The notes beneath the pieces were generated by a model. It saw only the letters and a list, made by a program, of their open reading frames with translations. It made no database searches and was not told the DNA's origin. The position numbers and the translations under genes were made by a program. Shown here piece after piece: positions 15,867 through 25,325 of a stretch of 28,380 nt of DNA. Within the stretch, counting starts at the first letter, position 1. Every line of letters begins with the position of its first letter. The DNA comes from an uncultured Bacilli bacterium (GTDB taxonomy: Bacteria; Bacillota_I; Bacilli_A; RF39; UBA660): assembly GCA_947625425.1 (NCBI GenBank), contig CANQOH010000015.1, positions 1 through 28,380 on the forward strand. The letters are read 5' to 3'.

Positions 15867-18047
15867 ATGTATGCTGAAGTTTTAATTGAATATAGTGCTA
15901 AATCAATTGATAAAACATTTACATACTTAATCCCTGAATCTTTAAAAGAAGACTTACAAATTGGTATGAAAGTCCTAGTTCCCTTTGGAACTAAAACAAT
16001 AAACGGTTTTGTTACTAATATTAAAAATGAATATGATTCTTCTTATGAATTAAAAGAAATAACTGATATTGTCGATAAATACTTAGTTTTAAATGATGAA
16101 ATGCTAAAACTAGGTTCATATTTACAAAGTAAAACTTTATGTACTAAAATTGCTGCTTACCAAACAATGTTACCTAGTTCTCTAAAAGTAAAGAGCCAAA
16201 AAACTAATTATTCAAAATATTTAACATATATTGAACTTAACCAAGATGATATAGCTATAAATGACTATATTATTTCTTATCCAAATCGTAAAAAACAAAT
16301 TGAAGTATTAAATATTCTTTTAAAAGACCATAAAGTCTTAAAAAGTTCATTTACGCCTAATATCATCAAAGCTTTAAAAGAAGAAAATTTAATTAAAGAA
16401 ACCAAAGAACAAATCTATCGTATTAATAATAAAACTAAAACTAAAGAAAAAAATAAACTTACGGAAGATCAACAAAAAGCTTTAGATAGTATTATTTTAA
16501 ATAAAGAAGATACTTATCTTTTACATGGTGTTACTGGTTCAGGCAAAACTGAAGTGTATATGCAGTTAATTGAAAAAGTTATTAAGTCCAATAAAACAGC
16601 CATCATGTTAGTTCCTGAAATATCATTAACTACCCAAATAATTAATACTTTTTATGAACGTTTTGGTTCTGATGTTGCTATCTTTCATAGTGCTTTATCT
16701 GATGGTGAAAAGTATGATGAATATTTAAAAATCTTACGTGGTGAAGTTCATATTGTTATTGGAACTCGTAGTGCAATATTTACTCCTTTAAAAAATATTG
16801 GCGTTATAATCATAGATGAAGAGCATAGTGAAACCTATAAACAAGATTCTAATCCTCGTTATCATGCACTAGATATGGCTAAATTCAGATGTCATTATCA
16901 TCAAATACCATTAGTTTTGGGTAGTGCAACTCCATCTTTAGAAACAATGGCCAGAGCCAAAAAAGGTGTTTATAAATACCTAAGTATGCCTAAAAGAATA
17001 GGTAAGTCATTCCTTCCTAAAGTCGAAATAATTGATATGACTGAAGAAATGAAAAAACGTAATATGATTTTATCTTCATTGCTAAAGGATAAAATAATCG
17101 ATCGTTTAATTAAGAAAGAACAAATAATCTTATTATTAAATCGTCGTGGTTATTCAACGATTATAACTTGTAAATCATGTGGTTATACTTATAAGTGTCC
17201 TCACTGTGATATAACTCTAACATATCATAAATCAAGTAATAATTTACGTTGTCATTACTGTGGTTATACGGTCTTTAAAAGTGATACATGCCCAGAATGC
17301 CATGAAAAATCCATCTCTGATTATGGTTTAGGTACTGAAAAACTTGAACAAGAGATAAATAAGTTAATACCTAGTGCTAGAACCATTCGTATGGATGCTG
17401 ATACAACGAGAAATAAAGGAGCTCATGAAGATATTATTAATCGTTTTAAAAATCACGAATATGATATTCTTCTTGGTACGCAAATGATTTCTAAAGGTTT
17501 AAACTTTCCTTTAGTAACTTTAGTTGGTGTTATAAATGCTGACGCTACTTTAAATATTCCTGACTTCCGTAGTGGTGAAAGAACCTTTGCTTTATTATCT
17601 CAAGTCGCCGGTCGCGCTGGCCGTAGTGATTTACCAGGTGAAGTTATTATCCAAACAATGAATCCTGATAACTATACTTTAAATTGTGTTGCTCATCATG
17701 ATTATGAAAAGTTCTATCAGTATGAAATGGAAAATCGTCATAAACTAGATTATCCCCCATATTACTATTTAACTAGTCTTAAAATAGCTTCTTCAGATTA
17801 TGATTTAGCTTCTAAAGAAATAACCAAAGTAAAAAACTATTTAGTAAATAAATTAAATTCAACAAGTATTATTTTAGGACCTACTACAGCATCAATGTTT
17901 AAAATAAATAACATATATCGTTTCCAAATAATAATTAAATATAAACAAGATGATAACTTATTTAAAACCTTAAAAGAATTAGATGAAATATATATGACAA
18001 ATCCTAAAGTTAATTTAGAAATAGATAATAATCCATTACAAGTATAA
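15867..18047 (+). CDS. priA: Primosomal protein N' (replication restart helicase PriA)
   Basis: 726 residues, normal length. PriA is a 3'-5' DNA helicase that reloads the replisome at stalled forks. The N-terminal DNA-binding domain has KVLVPFGTKTINGFV. Helicase motifs are Walker A GVTGSGKTEVY (from 221), DEEH (317-320), GSATPSLET (352-360), and the motif V/VI region LGTQMISKGLNFP and QVAGRAGR. Eight zinc cysteines sit between the helicase lobes (C435, C438, C444, C447, C462, C465, C475, C478). All key residues are intact. It is followed after 14 bases by the protease-fusion gene. Confidence 0.97.
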   Translation: MYAEVLIEYSAKSIDKTFTYLIPESLKEDLQIGMKVLVPFGTKTINGFVTNIKNEYDSSYELKEITDIVDKYLVLNDEMLKLGSYLQSKTLCTKIAAYQTMLPSSLKVKSQKTNYSKYLTYIELNQDDIAINDYIISYPNRKKQIEVLNILLKDHKVLKSSFTPNIIKALKEENLIKETKEQIYRINNKTKTKEKNKLTEDQQKALDSIILNKEDTYLLHGVTGSGKTEVYMQLIEKVIKSNKTAIMLVPEISLTTQIINTFYERFGSDVAIFHSALSDGEKYDEYLKILRGEVHIVIGTRSAIFTPLKNIGVIIIDEEHSETYKQDSNPRYHALDMAKFRCHYHQIPLVLGSATPSLETMARAKKGVYKYLSMPKRIGKSFLPKVEIIDMTEEMKKRNMILSSLLKDKIIDRLIKKEQIILLLNRRGYSTIITCKSCGYTYKCPHCDITLTYHKSSNNLRCHYCGYTVFKSDTCPECHEKSISDYGLGTEKLEQEINKLIPSARTIRMDADTTRNKGAHEDIINRFKNHEYDILLGTQMISKGLNFPLVTLVGVINADATLNIPDFRSGERTFALLSQVAGRAGRSDLPGEVIIQTMNPDNYTLNCVAHHDYEKFYQYEMENRHKLDYPPYYYLTSLKIASSDYDLASKEITKVKNYLVNKLNSTSIILGPTTASMFKINNIYRFQIIIKYKQDDNLFKTLKELDEIYMTNPKVNLEIDNNPLQV

Positions 18048-18061
18048 AAAGAGGTGTTTAT

Positions 18062-19282
18062 ATGAAATTAAGTAATTTATGTCAAAACGGATCATTCTTA
18101 AGAGCTTTTTATTTCTTAGTAAATGCTCTTAAAATAATCTTTATCATTGTTCCTATTATAATAATTATTACGATTATAATAAGTATTGGTAAAGTAATTA
18201 TTAGTGGGGAAACTGATGACTTAAAAAAAGTTTTAACTACTTCAGCTAAAAAGTTAATTGCTGGTATTATAATTTTTCTTTTACCATCAGCATTTACTTA
18301 TATTTTTTCTTTAACTGGTGAGTCATTTGATGAATTAAATATGTGTATGACTAATGCCACTTTAGAAAATATTAAATATTATGATTCAATATCTGTAGTC
18401 ATTTCTGCTTTAGAAAATATGGAAGGTAGTCCGACTAAAGCCAATGTTGCTACGGCTGAACAAGCGGTTAATAAATTGGCTGGTATTATTCGTGAAGATG
18501 ATATGATTAGTTTTGTAAAAAGAATATCTGATGCTGATATAAAAGCTAACGAAAATGAATTAATTTTAGAATGTAAAGCTAAAAATGGTCGTTATGAAAA
18601 TGGTATTTGTATGACTATTAAGATTCAAAGAAATCCTAGTAATTCTAGCGGAAATGGTTCTGGTAGCGGTAATGGAGGAAGTAGTGGAGGTAGTAATGGT
18701 AATAGTTCATATGACCCAGTTTTAAATGCTGGTGGTACTACGCAGCTTAATATTTTAGGTGGTTCATTTACTGTCGTTAATACACCAATTAGTGTTACTG
18801 ATTATGCTAATGCAATCGGTAGCAAAGGAGTCTTTCAAGCTAGTAATACTTCAAAATATGGTGATAAATGTTTAGGATTCGCTTATGTTCATACTTGTGG
18901 CTTATTCCGTGGTAGTACAGCCGCTTCTCCTGATGATGGTGCTAACTATAATTCCGGTGGTTGTAGTTTTGCTACTTATGTTAATGATAGTAAAGAGGAT
19001 GTCTTAGAAAAAGTATTCAATGAAGTTGCTAATGGTCGCCCAGTTGTTCTTCATGTTAATGGTAATAAACAAGGTACATCAAGACACTTTGTTACTGTTG
19101 TCGGTTTTAAATCAAGTGTTACTAATGCTTCAAGATTAACTGAACAAGACTTATTAATTATCGATAGCTGGGATGGTAAAATAGAACGTATGGATACACC
19201 AACATCTCGTTTTATGACTTCTGGTAAAGATTGCGGTAAAAAAGATTATTCTGGTTATCGTATTCAATATTTAAAGAGTTAA
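18062..19282 (+). CDS. Two-helix membrane protein fused to a C39-like cysteine peptidase domain
   Basis: 406 residues. Two long hydrophobic segments at about 20-43 and 62-84 are spaced like the VirB2/TrbC-type pilin layout. A middle domain (about 90-190) leads to a Gly/Ser/Asn linker (193-216). The C-terminal domain (about 225-405) resembles Peptidase_C39_2: candidate Cys C270 (DKCLGFAYVH), His H342 (RHFVTVVGF) and Asp D368 (IIDSWDG). The peptidase should lie on the outer side if both helices span the membrane. It is likely cotranscribed with priA (AAGAGGTG site). The substrate is unknown. Confidence 0.7.
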   Translation: MKLSNLCQNGSFLRAFYFLVNALKIIFIIVPIIIIITIIISIGKVIISGETDDLKKVLTTSAKKLIAGIIIFLLPSAFTYIFSLTGESFDELNMCMTNATLENIKYYDSISVVISALENMEGSPTKANVATAEQAVNKLAGIIREDDMISFVKRISDADIKANENELILECKAKNGRYENGICMTIKIQRNPSNSSGNGSGSGNGGSSGGSNGNSSYDPVLNAGGTTQLNILGGSFTVVNTPISVTDYANAIGSKGVFQASNTSKYGDKCLGFAYVHTCGLFRGSTAASPDDGANYNSGGCSFATYVNDSKEDVLEKVFNEVANGRPVVLHVNGNKQGTSRHFVTVVGFKSSVTNASRLTEQDLLIIDSWDGKIERMDTPTSRFMTSGKDCGKKDYSGYRIQYLKS

Positions 19283-19311
19283 AAAAACAAAGACCACTAA
19301 GTGGTCTTTTT
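19281..19311. terminator. Shared bidirectional terminator
   Basis: The stem AAAGACCAC/GTGGTCTTT (19289-19297 with 19301-19309) is flanked by A run and T run, between convergent genes. The stop codon of the minus-strand gene (19297-19299) lies in the hairpin. Confidence 0.85.
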
Positions 19312-20682
19312 AATATACCTATAAGCATTATGTTTACTAAGTTCTATTCCTTTAATCTCTGCCATTTCTTCAATAGTTACAAACTCATAGCCATCATTCT
19401 TTAACTTATCTATCGCACATAATGCTCCATCTACTGAAGTTTGATATAAATCATGTAATAAAATTATATTACCATCACTAGCATGCGTAATAATATGTTC
19501 ACAAACTTTATCTTTATTTTTTGTTTTCCAATCTTCAGTATCAACATTCCATAAGATAAAACTCATATCTATTTTATTTAACATATCTTTATTATAATTA
19601 CCATAAGGTGGTCTTAAATATTTAACATCTTCACCTGTAATACTTTTAATAATTTCATTAGTTGTATCAATCTCCGTTTTTAATTTATCATCATCTAATT
19701 TTGTTAAGGATTTATGATCATAACTATGTGAACCAATTACATGACCTTTATTATATATTTCTTTAACCAATTCCTTTTGCATTGTTACTCTGTTACCAAC
19801 CATAAAGAAAGTAACACGGGCATTCCTTTTTTCAAGTTCATCAATTAAAAACTTTGTAACATTATAATTAGGTCCATCATCAAAAGTAATCGCTAATAAT
19901 TTTTTGTCTTTAAACTGACTAAGATCTCTTTTAGAAGAAACTGTATTACTAACATTTTCTTCCGTAGTTTTATTATCAAAAGTAAAATAATCACTATTTA
20001 AATAATTTTTAACTTTATCATAAGCAATATTAATATTAATATCTATTTCACTATCACTTACTTTATAAGGTGGAATAACGACATACATTTCACTTTGACT
20101 AAAATTAAGTAATGCAAAATCTTCTAAATTATCTAAAGCTTCATTAATAACACTATCTTCATATAATTTCAATGTTTTATTATTAACTAGATATTTCTTA
20201 CAATCATCTTTAATATTTTGATAAATCTCATTTTTAACTAAGACATCTTTTTCTATTTCTTTATTTATCTTAGAATCAATATAAATCATAACATCTTTAT
20301 GATAGTAATCATTATTTTCTCCTGTATAAGAATATGTTCTAATATGAACCGAATAAATATTATCTTTTATTGTATATCCATAATCTATATTAAGTTCATT
20401 ATTAGTTTTATTATCATTTTTTATTTTATCTTTAAAATTCTTTTTCTCTGTTTCAATAATCTTACTAACTTTTTTATTAAGTTTCTTATTATTAAATACT
20501 GGATAATTTATTTGGATATTATAATTATTTTTATTTTCTTTAATTACTTCCATATCCATTTTAAATTCATTATTTTGCTTTGTAATCATCAGAATTCCAA
20601 TAACGATAATTAAAAGTAAAATTAAACCAGATATTAAAGTCCATGTCTTATACTTCTTTACCATAGTTCTTACTATTTCCAT
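19297..20682 (-). CDS. Membrane-anchored polysaccharide (peptidoglycan) deacetylase
   Basis: 461 residues. A transmembrane anchor spans about 14-34. An outer DUF3298/PdaC-like N-terminal domain covers about 40-225. A NodB homology domain spans about 258-450 with complete motifs: TFDDGP (266-271, metal and base Asp), H319-S-Y-D-H323, RPPYG (357-361), WNVDTEDW and LLHD (408-411). The arrangement matches PdaC-type wall deacetylases of Bacilli, which remove acetyl groups from peptidoglycan sugars and alter lysozyme resistance; the specific sugar is inferred. AGAGG lies about 9 bases before the ATG. Confidence 0.9.
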   Translation of the reverse strand: MEIVRTMVKKYKTWTLISGLILLLIIVIGILMITKQNNEFKMDMEVIKENKNNYNIQINYPVFNNKKLNKKVSKIIETEKKNFKDKIKNDNKTNNELNIDYGYTIKDNIYSVHIRTYSYTGENNDYYHKDVMIYIDSKINKEIEKDVLVKNEIYQNIKDDCKKYLVNNKTLKLYEDSVINEALDNLEDFALLNFSQSEMYVVIPPYKVSDSEIDININIAYDKVKNYLNSDYFTFDNKTTEENVSNTVSSKRDLSQFKDKKLLAITFDDGPNYNVTKFLIDELEKRNARVTFFMVGNRVTMQKELVKEIYNKGHVIGSHSYDHKSLTKLDDDKLKTEIDTTNEIIKSITGEDVKYLRPPYGNYNKDMLNKIDMSFILWNVDTEDWKTKNKDKVCEHIITHASDGNIILLHDLYQTSVDGALCAIDKLKNDGYEFVTIEEMAEIKGIELSKHNAYRYIKKTT

Positions 20683-20732
20683 AAACTCGACCTCTAAGAC
20701 TAATATATCATAATTATATTTAATGAGTATAT

Positions 20733-20761
20733 AAAAAAGAAGAATCCTTATTTTTCTTCTT
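20733..20761 (-). terminator. Terminator of the DUF1540 gene
   Basis: Read on the minus strand, AAGAAGAA/TTCTTCTT (20754-20761 with 20737-20744) is followed by a T run. The left arm encodes the Glu codons at the end of the DUF1540 protein. Confidence 0.7.
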
Positions 20762-20909
20762 CATAACTTTGACAAATTGTATTATACATTGTATTTTCAT
20801 TTCTAATATTTTTTGTAATTTGTATTTTTGTTAAAGCACATTTCATTCCATCCATACAATGCACACAATCTGTAACTGAACAAAGAATCTCTTGTTTAAA
20901 ATTATTCAT
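20748..20909 (-). CDS. DUF1540 small cysteine-rich protein
   Basis: 53 residues starting MNNFKQEILCSVTDCVHCMD. Cysteines at 10, 15, 18, 24 and 46 fit the DUF1540 pattern (V-x-C-x4-C near the start, a mid Cys followed by A-L-x-x-I-x-I, then T-x-C-x-S-Y near the end). The family is small, likely metal-binding, and common in spore-forming Firmicutes; no function is firmly known. GGTGAT at suitable distance supports the ATG. It lies upstream of, and in the same direction as, the deacetylase gene, but a terminator separates them. Confidence 0.8.
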   Translation of the reverse strand: MNNFKQEILCSVTDCVHCMDGMKCALTKIQITKNIRNENTMYNTICQSYEEEK

Positions 20910-20997
20910 AACATCACCATTAATATTATGTTCTATAAACTAAAAACTATACATTAAACATCTTTAATTCTTGGAATAGAATATAGTAGGTGATTTT

Positions 20998-21240
20998 ATG
21001 AATTTTGATGATAAATTTTTCTCTAAAGTTGAAAAGAAAACTAAAGTAGATAAAGATACAATTATTTCTTTAGCTACTAAATTACAACAAGGTAATTTAA
21101 AAGATGAAACTTCTTTAAGAGAAGTAATATCTACTTTATCTAATTTAACTGGTAAAAGTGTTTCTAAGGAAAAAGAAGATAAAATAATTGAAACAATCTT
21201 AAAAGGAAAAGTACCTAAAAGTGTAGATAAAATGTTCTAA
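20998..21240 (+). CDS. spoVIF: Stage VI sporulation protein F-like protein
   Basis: 80 residues closely resembling SpoVIF: FDDKFFSKVEKKTKVDKDTI, then ISTLSNLTGKSVSKEKEDKI, and the ending GKVPKSVDKM. In B. subtilis the protein is involved in spore coat assembly late in development. The length is close to that family (80-90 residues). AGGTGAT is 5-6 bases from the ATG. It lies 30 bases upstream of fhs with the same type of ribosome binding site, so the two may be cotranscribed; nothing links them functionally. Confidence 0.8.
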   Translation: MNFDDKFFSKVEKKTKVDKDTIISLATKLQQGNLKDETSLREVISTLSNLTGKSVSKEKEDKIIETILKGKVPKSVDKMF

Positions 21241-21270
21241 ATATTATATACTAAATCTAGGTGATTAAAA

Positions 21271-22875
21271 ATGACAGATATCGAAATAGCTCATAGTGTA
21301 GAATTAGAAAAAATTACTAAAATAGCTGATAAGTTAAAGTTAAATGATTACTTAGAACTATATGGTAATTATAAAGCTAAAATCGACTATGAAAAGGTTA
21401 AAAGTAATAAAAAGGGTAAATTAATCTTAGTTACAGCTACTTCACCAACACCATTTGGGGAAGGTAAGACAACTGTTTCTATTGGTTTATTAGATGCTTT
21501 ATGTCATGAAGGATATAATGCTATAGCTTCATTACGTGAACCATCCCTAGGACCTGTCTTTGGTATTAAAGGTGGAGCTACAGGTGGCGGACATTCGCAA
21601 GTAATCCCAATGGAAGATATTAATCTTAATTTTACAGGTGATTTCCATGCTATTACAGCTGCTAATAATTTAATTTGTGCAGCAGTTGATAATCATATTT
21701 TCCAAGGTAATAAATTTAATATTGATGAAAATAATATCGTCTTTAATCGTTGCTTAGATGTTAATGATCGTGCTTTAAAAGATATAACTATTAATAGTAA
21801 GAATTATCATCGTCAAGAAAAATTTGATATTACAGCTGCTAGTGAAATAATGGCTATCTTATGTCTTGCTAAAGATATGGATGATTTAAAAGATAAACTA
21901 GATAATATCTTAATTGGTTTTACTAAAGATAATAAACCATTATTTGTTAAAGACTTTAATATTACTGGTTCATTATTAGTATTACTAAAAGATGCTATTA
22001 AACCTAATTTAGTGCAAACTCTAGAACATAATCCAGTAATTATCCATGGTGGTCCATTTGCTAACATAGCTCATGGTTGTTCAAGTATTATTGCAACTAG
22101 AACAGCTTTATCATTAAGCGATTACTGTATTACTGAAGCTGGCTTCGGTAGTGATTTAGGAGCTTTAAAATTCTATGATATTAAATGTCGTTTAAATAAT
22201 TTATGTCCAGATGTCACTGTTTTAGTTACAACAATTAAAGCATTAAAATATAATGGTAATGATGATATTAAAGAAGGTATATCTAACTTAGAAGCTCATA
22301 TCAATATTATGAAAAATATTACTAAGAATCTTATTGTCTGCTTAAATAAATATGATAATGATACTGATGAAGATATTGCTTTTGTTAAAGATTATGTTAC
22401 TAAATTAAAAGTTAAATTTGCTGTTTCTACGGCTTATAAAGATGGTGGAGTAGGAGCAATTCCTCTAGCGGAAGAAGTTATTGCCATGGCTAATAAAAAG
22501 AGTAAATACGAAGAACTATATAGCTTAGATTTACCATTACAAGATAAAATATCACGTATTGTTAAAGATATCTATAAAGCTGGTAAAATAAACTATAGTG
22601 ATAGTGCTTTAAAAATGATCAAAATGATTGAAGATAATAAACTAGATCATAAACCAATTTGTATAGCTAAAACTCAATATTCAATTTCTGATAATAAAGA
22701 TGTTTTAGGTTATCCAAAAGATTATGAAGTAACAGTTAAAAATATAAAAGTTTATAATGGTGCTGGTTTTATAACTATCTATCTCGGTAGTATTATAACT
22801 ATGCCAGGTCTACCAAAAGAACCTAATTATGAAAAGATTCATCTAGTCGATGGTGAAATAATTGGTTTATCATAA
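21271..22875 (+). CDS. fhs: Formate--tetrahydrofolate ligase
   Basis: 534 residues, slightly shorter than the usual 550-560. The enzyme makes 10-formyltetrahydrofolate from formate, ATP and tetrahydrofolate in one-carbon metabolism. The P-loop PTPFGEGKTT (59-68) is followed by REPSLGPVFGIKGGATGGGH, DINLNFTGDFHAITAANNL, and the later VIIHGGPFANIAHGCSS and TEAGFGSDLGALKFYDIKCR. All signature regions are complete, so it should be active. It ends in a strong terminator shared with the convergent sortase gene. Confidence 0.97.
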   Translation: MTDIEIAHSVELEKITKIADKLKLNDYLELYGNYKAKIDYEKVKSNKKGKLILVTATSPTPFGEGKTTVSIGLLDALCHEGYNAIASLREPSLGPVFGIKGGATGGGHSQVIPMEDINLNFTGDFHAITAANNLICAAVDNHIFQGNKFNIDENNIVFNRCLDVNDRALKDITINSKNYHRQEKFDITAASEIMAILCLAKDMDDLKDKLDNILIGFTKDNKPLFVKDFNITGSLLVLLKDAIKPNLVQTLEHNPVIIHGGPFANIAHGCSSIIATRTALSLSDYCITEAGFGSDLGALKFYDIKCRLNNLCPDVTVLVTTIKALKYNGNDDIKEGISNLEAHINIMKNITKNLIVCLNKYDNDTDEDIAFVKDYVTKLKVKFAVSTAYKDGGVGAIPLAEEVIAMANKKSKYEELYSLDLPLQDKISRIVKDIYKAGKINYSDSALKMIKMIEDNKLDHKPICIAKTQYSISDNKDVLGYPKDYEVTVKNIKVYNGAGFITIYLGSIITMPGLPKEPNYEKIHLVDGEIIGLS

Positions 22876-22910
22876 AAAAAGAAGGAAGATTTAAAATCTT
22901 CCTTTTATCT
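22874..22910. terminator. Shared bidirectional terminator of fhs and sortase gene
   Basis: The stem AAGGAAGATTT/AAATCTTCCTT (22882-22892 with 22894-22904; in practice the centre forms the loop) has an A run on the left and T-rich right flank. The sortase stop codon (22905-22907) abuts it. Confidence 0.85.
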
Positions 22911-24431
22911 TTCTTGAATCTTAACTAACTTAGCTTGAACTACTATTCTAATACCATTATTATTATAACAAGTAGATAGAGTAAGTAACTTATCATTTGT
23001 ATTAACATCTACACCAAAATCATAAATACTTCTTTTCTTCATTGTATCAATAAATGTTTGATAAGATTCTTCACTAGCAAAGTCAGTTGTAATATAATAT
23101 GATTCAGCTTGAATCTTATATATTGAGAATATTTGCCACATTGTATTATATTTAATTGTTGATAATTGAATAATTTGATTATCTGGATTCTTATACCATT
23201 TAGCTTTTAATGCTTCATTAAGTGATCCAAACATAATTCCATCTTTACGACCATGACCATATAAAATCATATTATTATTAAAATTACTAAAATTATCTCT
23301 AAAATCAGCAAATACCCAACCAGCTTGATTTTTATTTTTATTAAAATCTCTATTTAAATAATAATCATTATCTTTAGTTTGAACTATTGGATAATTAATA
23401 TTTGTATTATTCATAATTATCCAAGCAACCGTATCACTATTTTGTTTTAATAATTCAGTAAAATCTACTGAAGACAGTGGAGTATTTAAATATTTCCAAT
23501 ATAATGAAGTTTTCTTTTCTGTTTTTTCATTAACTTGGCCTTCCATTTCACCAGTATCTTCAGCTGGTTGCATATTGACTACAGTTCCATCAATTACTTC
23601 TTCAATTGGCGTTTCTTCATGAATAGAATTACTTAATTGATTAATCTGTACTCCTTGAATAAACCAATTAACAATAATCGCACTAGTTAAAAATAATAAG
23701 AATGTTGATAAGATAACACCATATTTATATATTTTATATTTTCTTGTCTCTTTAGGCGCAAATTTATAATATAACTTATTGATTGCAAATGTATTTAATT
23801 TAGTTTGATATTTTAAATAATTATTTTTACTAATCTTAATCTTTTCAATACGACCAATACGACTAGCTACAGTTGCTTTTCTTACACTTTGATCTTTTTG
23901 TTTACTTAGATTAATTAAAGCTAATTTATTTAAATTATATAGTTGACGACCAAATTCTTCACTATCAACATTAATCTTTATATTATTATCTTTAGTAATA
24001 TCACGTGCTTTAAATAAATGAAATTTCTTTTCTATTTTAGTTTCTTCAACATTAACTATTTTCTTTAAATTATTATTTTTTAAAGCACTTCGATTATTTA
24101 TTAAATCATCTAACTTAATTATTACTGTATCATAAAGTGATTTCTTTTTCTTCAAAGTAGGCATTTCTAAGTCTTCATCTATTTTACTTCTTAAATCACT
24201 TAATTTAATCTTTATTGTTTCCCCAAGACTTACTTTTTTTCTTGGTAATTCGAAATCATCTTTTTTCTTTTTAGAATTCAATAATCTAAATTGTTGTGTT
24301 TTACTTAATAATTCTTCATTATCCGTAAATTTAATAATTGCTTTCTTTTCATCTGCCGATAATTTCTGATTGGGAGTAACTTGTTCAATATGAACTTCAT
24401 TATCTTTACTGTCTTTAATATTTTTATCCAT
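22905..24431 (-). CDS. Class B sortase with long cytoplasmic N-terminal extension
   Basis: 508 residues; typical class B sortases have about 220-250. The C-terminal catalytic domain (about 305-508) shows NYPIVQTKDNDYYLNRDF, H393 in LYGHGRKDGIMFGSL, C488 in LLTLSTCYNNNG, and R495. Sortases join surface proteins to the wall or to each other. One transmembrane helix is at about 236-258. Before it lie about 235 hydrophilic basic residues with two copies of a KKxSLxxTxxIKLxDL repeat (about 65-82 and 95-112). ATG 24431 is favoured over GTG 24440 because the GAGAGG site is too close to the GTG. No LPXTG-like substrate gene is evident nearby. Confidence 0.9.
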   Translation of the reverse strand: MDKNIKDSKDNEVHIEQVTPNQKLSADEKKAIIKFTDNEELLSKTQQFRLLNSKKKKDDFELPRKKVSLGETIKIKLSDLRSKIDEDLEMPTLKKKKSLYDTVIIKLDDLINNRSALKNNNLKKIVNVEETKIEKKFHLFKARDITKDNNIKINVDSEEFGRQLYNLNKLALINLSKQKDQSVRKATVASRIGRIEKIKISKNNYLKYQTKLNTFAINKLYYKFAPKETRKYKIYKYGVILSTFLLFLTSAIIVNWFIQGVQINQLSNSIHEETPIEEVIDGTVVNMQPAEDTGEMEGQVNEKTEKKTSLYWKYLNTPLSSVDFTELLKQNSDTVAWIIMNNTNINYPIVQTKDNDYYLNRDFNKNKNQAGWVFADFRDNFSNFNNNMILYGHGRKDGIMFGSLNEALKAKWYKNPDNQIIQLSTIKYNTMWQIFSIYKIQAESYYITTDFASEESYQTFIDTMKKRSIYDFGVDVNTNDKLLTLSTCYNNNGIRIVVQAKLVKIQER

Positions 24432-24503
24432 ATTAAACACACCTCTCTACTATTAATTATTATAGCATAATATAAAAAAATATAAAATAAAATATTTATA
24501 TGG

Positions 24504-24509
24504 TATACT
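24504..24509 (+). promoter_or_regulatory. Extended -10-like element (TGGTATACT) for the 24533 gene
   Basis: TATACT preceded by TGG lies 23 bases before the ATG at 24533. A second TATAAT at 24515-24520 is probably too close to the start. Confidence 0.35.
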
Positions 24510-24532
24510 TATTTTATAATGGAAGTGGTTAT

Positions 24533-25240
24533 ATGAAGACATCAACAATTATTATAATTATTGTTATTATTGTTGTTTTAATAGCTATAATAAGTATCGT
24601 AGCTTTAGTTAAGAAGTTTTTAAGAAAGTTAGGTGGCATAAATAGTGAACTATTATTGTTCCGTTTACTTTTATCTAAAATGCCTAAACAAGAAATAGAG
24701 TATAGTGAAACACCAAAGTCTTTATCCGGCCTAGATTCAGTCTTATTACCTAAAATAAGTAATGACTTCCCTGAAATAAATATTAGTGAATTAAAAAGTG
24801 CTGCTGAACATGCTATTTTAGCTTATTACGAGTCATTAAATGAAAATAAGGTTAAAAAAATTCCTAATACGACATCTAAGTTTACATTAAAACTAGAAGA
24901 AGCTATAAAAAATAATAAAGATATTAAATATAATTCCGTTAAAATTCATCGTACAGTAATTAATGCTTATGATAATAAAGATGGTATATGTCGTATTATT
25001 TTACAAACTGGTTTAGAATATTATAAAAAAACAGCAGAGGAAAATACTAAAGTTCAAGATCGTTTAAATACTGAATTTATCTATGTCTATGATGAAACTA
25101 AAGGTAATATCAGTTTAAATTGTCCTAACTGTGGTGCACCAATCAAAAAACTAGGTATTAAGTCTTGTCCTTATTGTGAAACTGGTCTTGTTGAATTATT
25201 TGCTAAAACTTGGCAAATAGATGATATCTATAAAAAATAA
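24533..25240 (+). CDS. Membrane-anchored TIM44-like protein with C-terminal zinc ribbon
   Basis: 235 residues. The N-terminal helix is at about 5-27 (IIIIIVIIVVLIAIISIVAL). A soluble alpha/beta domain at about 75-195 resembles Tim44-like domains (SAAEHAILAYYESLNENK, then strand-rich INAYDNKDGICRIILQTGLE). A C-terminal zinc ribbon (CPNCGAPI, SCPYCETG) follows. The ATG at 24533 is preceded by GGAAGTGG; the in-frame ATG at 24500 overlaps the likely promoter. Its role is unknown. It ends in a strong terminator before spoIVA. Confidence 0.7.
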   Translation: MKTSTIIIIIVIIVVLIAIISIVALVKKFLRKLGGINSELLLFRLLLSKMPKQEIEYSETPKSLSGLDSVLLPKISNDFPEINISELKSAAEHAILAYYESLNENKVKKIPNTTSKFTLKLEEAIKNNKDIKYNSVKIHRTVINAYDNKDGICRIILQTGLEYYKKTAEENTKVQDRLNTEFIYVYDETKGNISLNCPNCGAPIKKLGIKSCPYCETGLVELFAKTWQIDDIYKK

Positions 25241-25268
25241 CTAAATTATTAACTAATTTAGTTTTTTT
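25239..25268 (+). terminator. Rho-independent terminator upstream of spoIVA
   Basis: The 10-bp stem AACTAAATTA/TAATTTAGTT (25239-25248 with 25254-25263) is followed by T7. The stem begins inside the stop codon of the preceding gene. Confidence 0.85.
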
Positions 25269-25325
25269 GTTCTAAAAAAATTATAAGTACCATACACTTA
25301 ATTAGAAATGATAGGGGTGTTATGT

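Noticed and set aside
20299..20613. Plus-strand hydrophobic reading frame
   Set aside because: It lies wholly antisense to the deacetylase gene, which has full family motifs; hydrophobicity is an effect of reading Asn/Lys-rich codons on the other strand.
21813..22067. Minus-strand reading frame inside fhs
   Set aside because: Antisense to a conserved fhs region with complete motifs.
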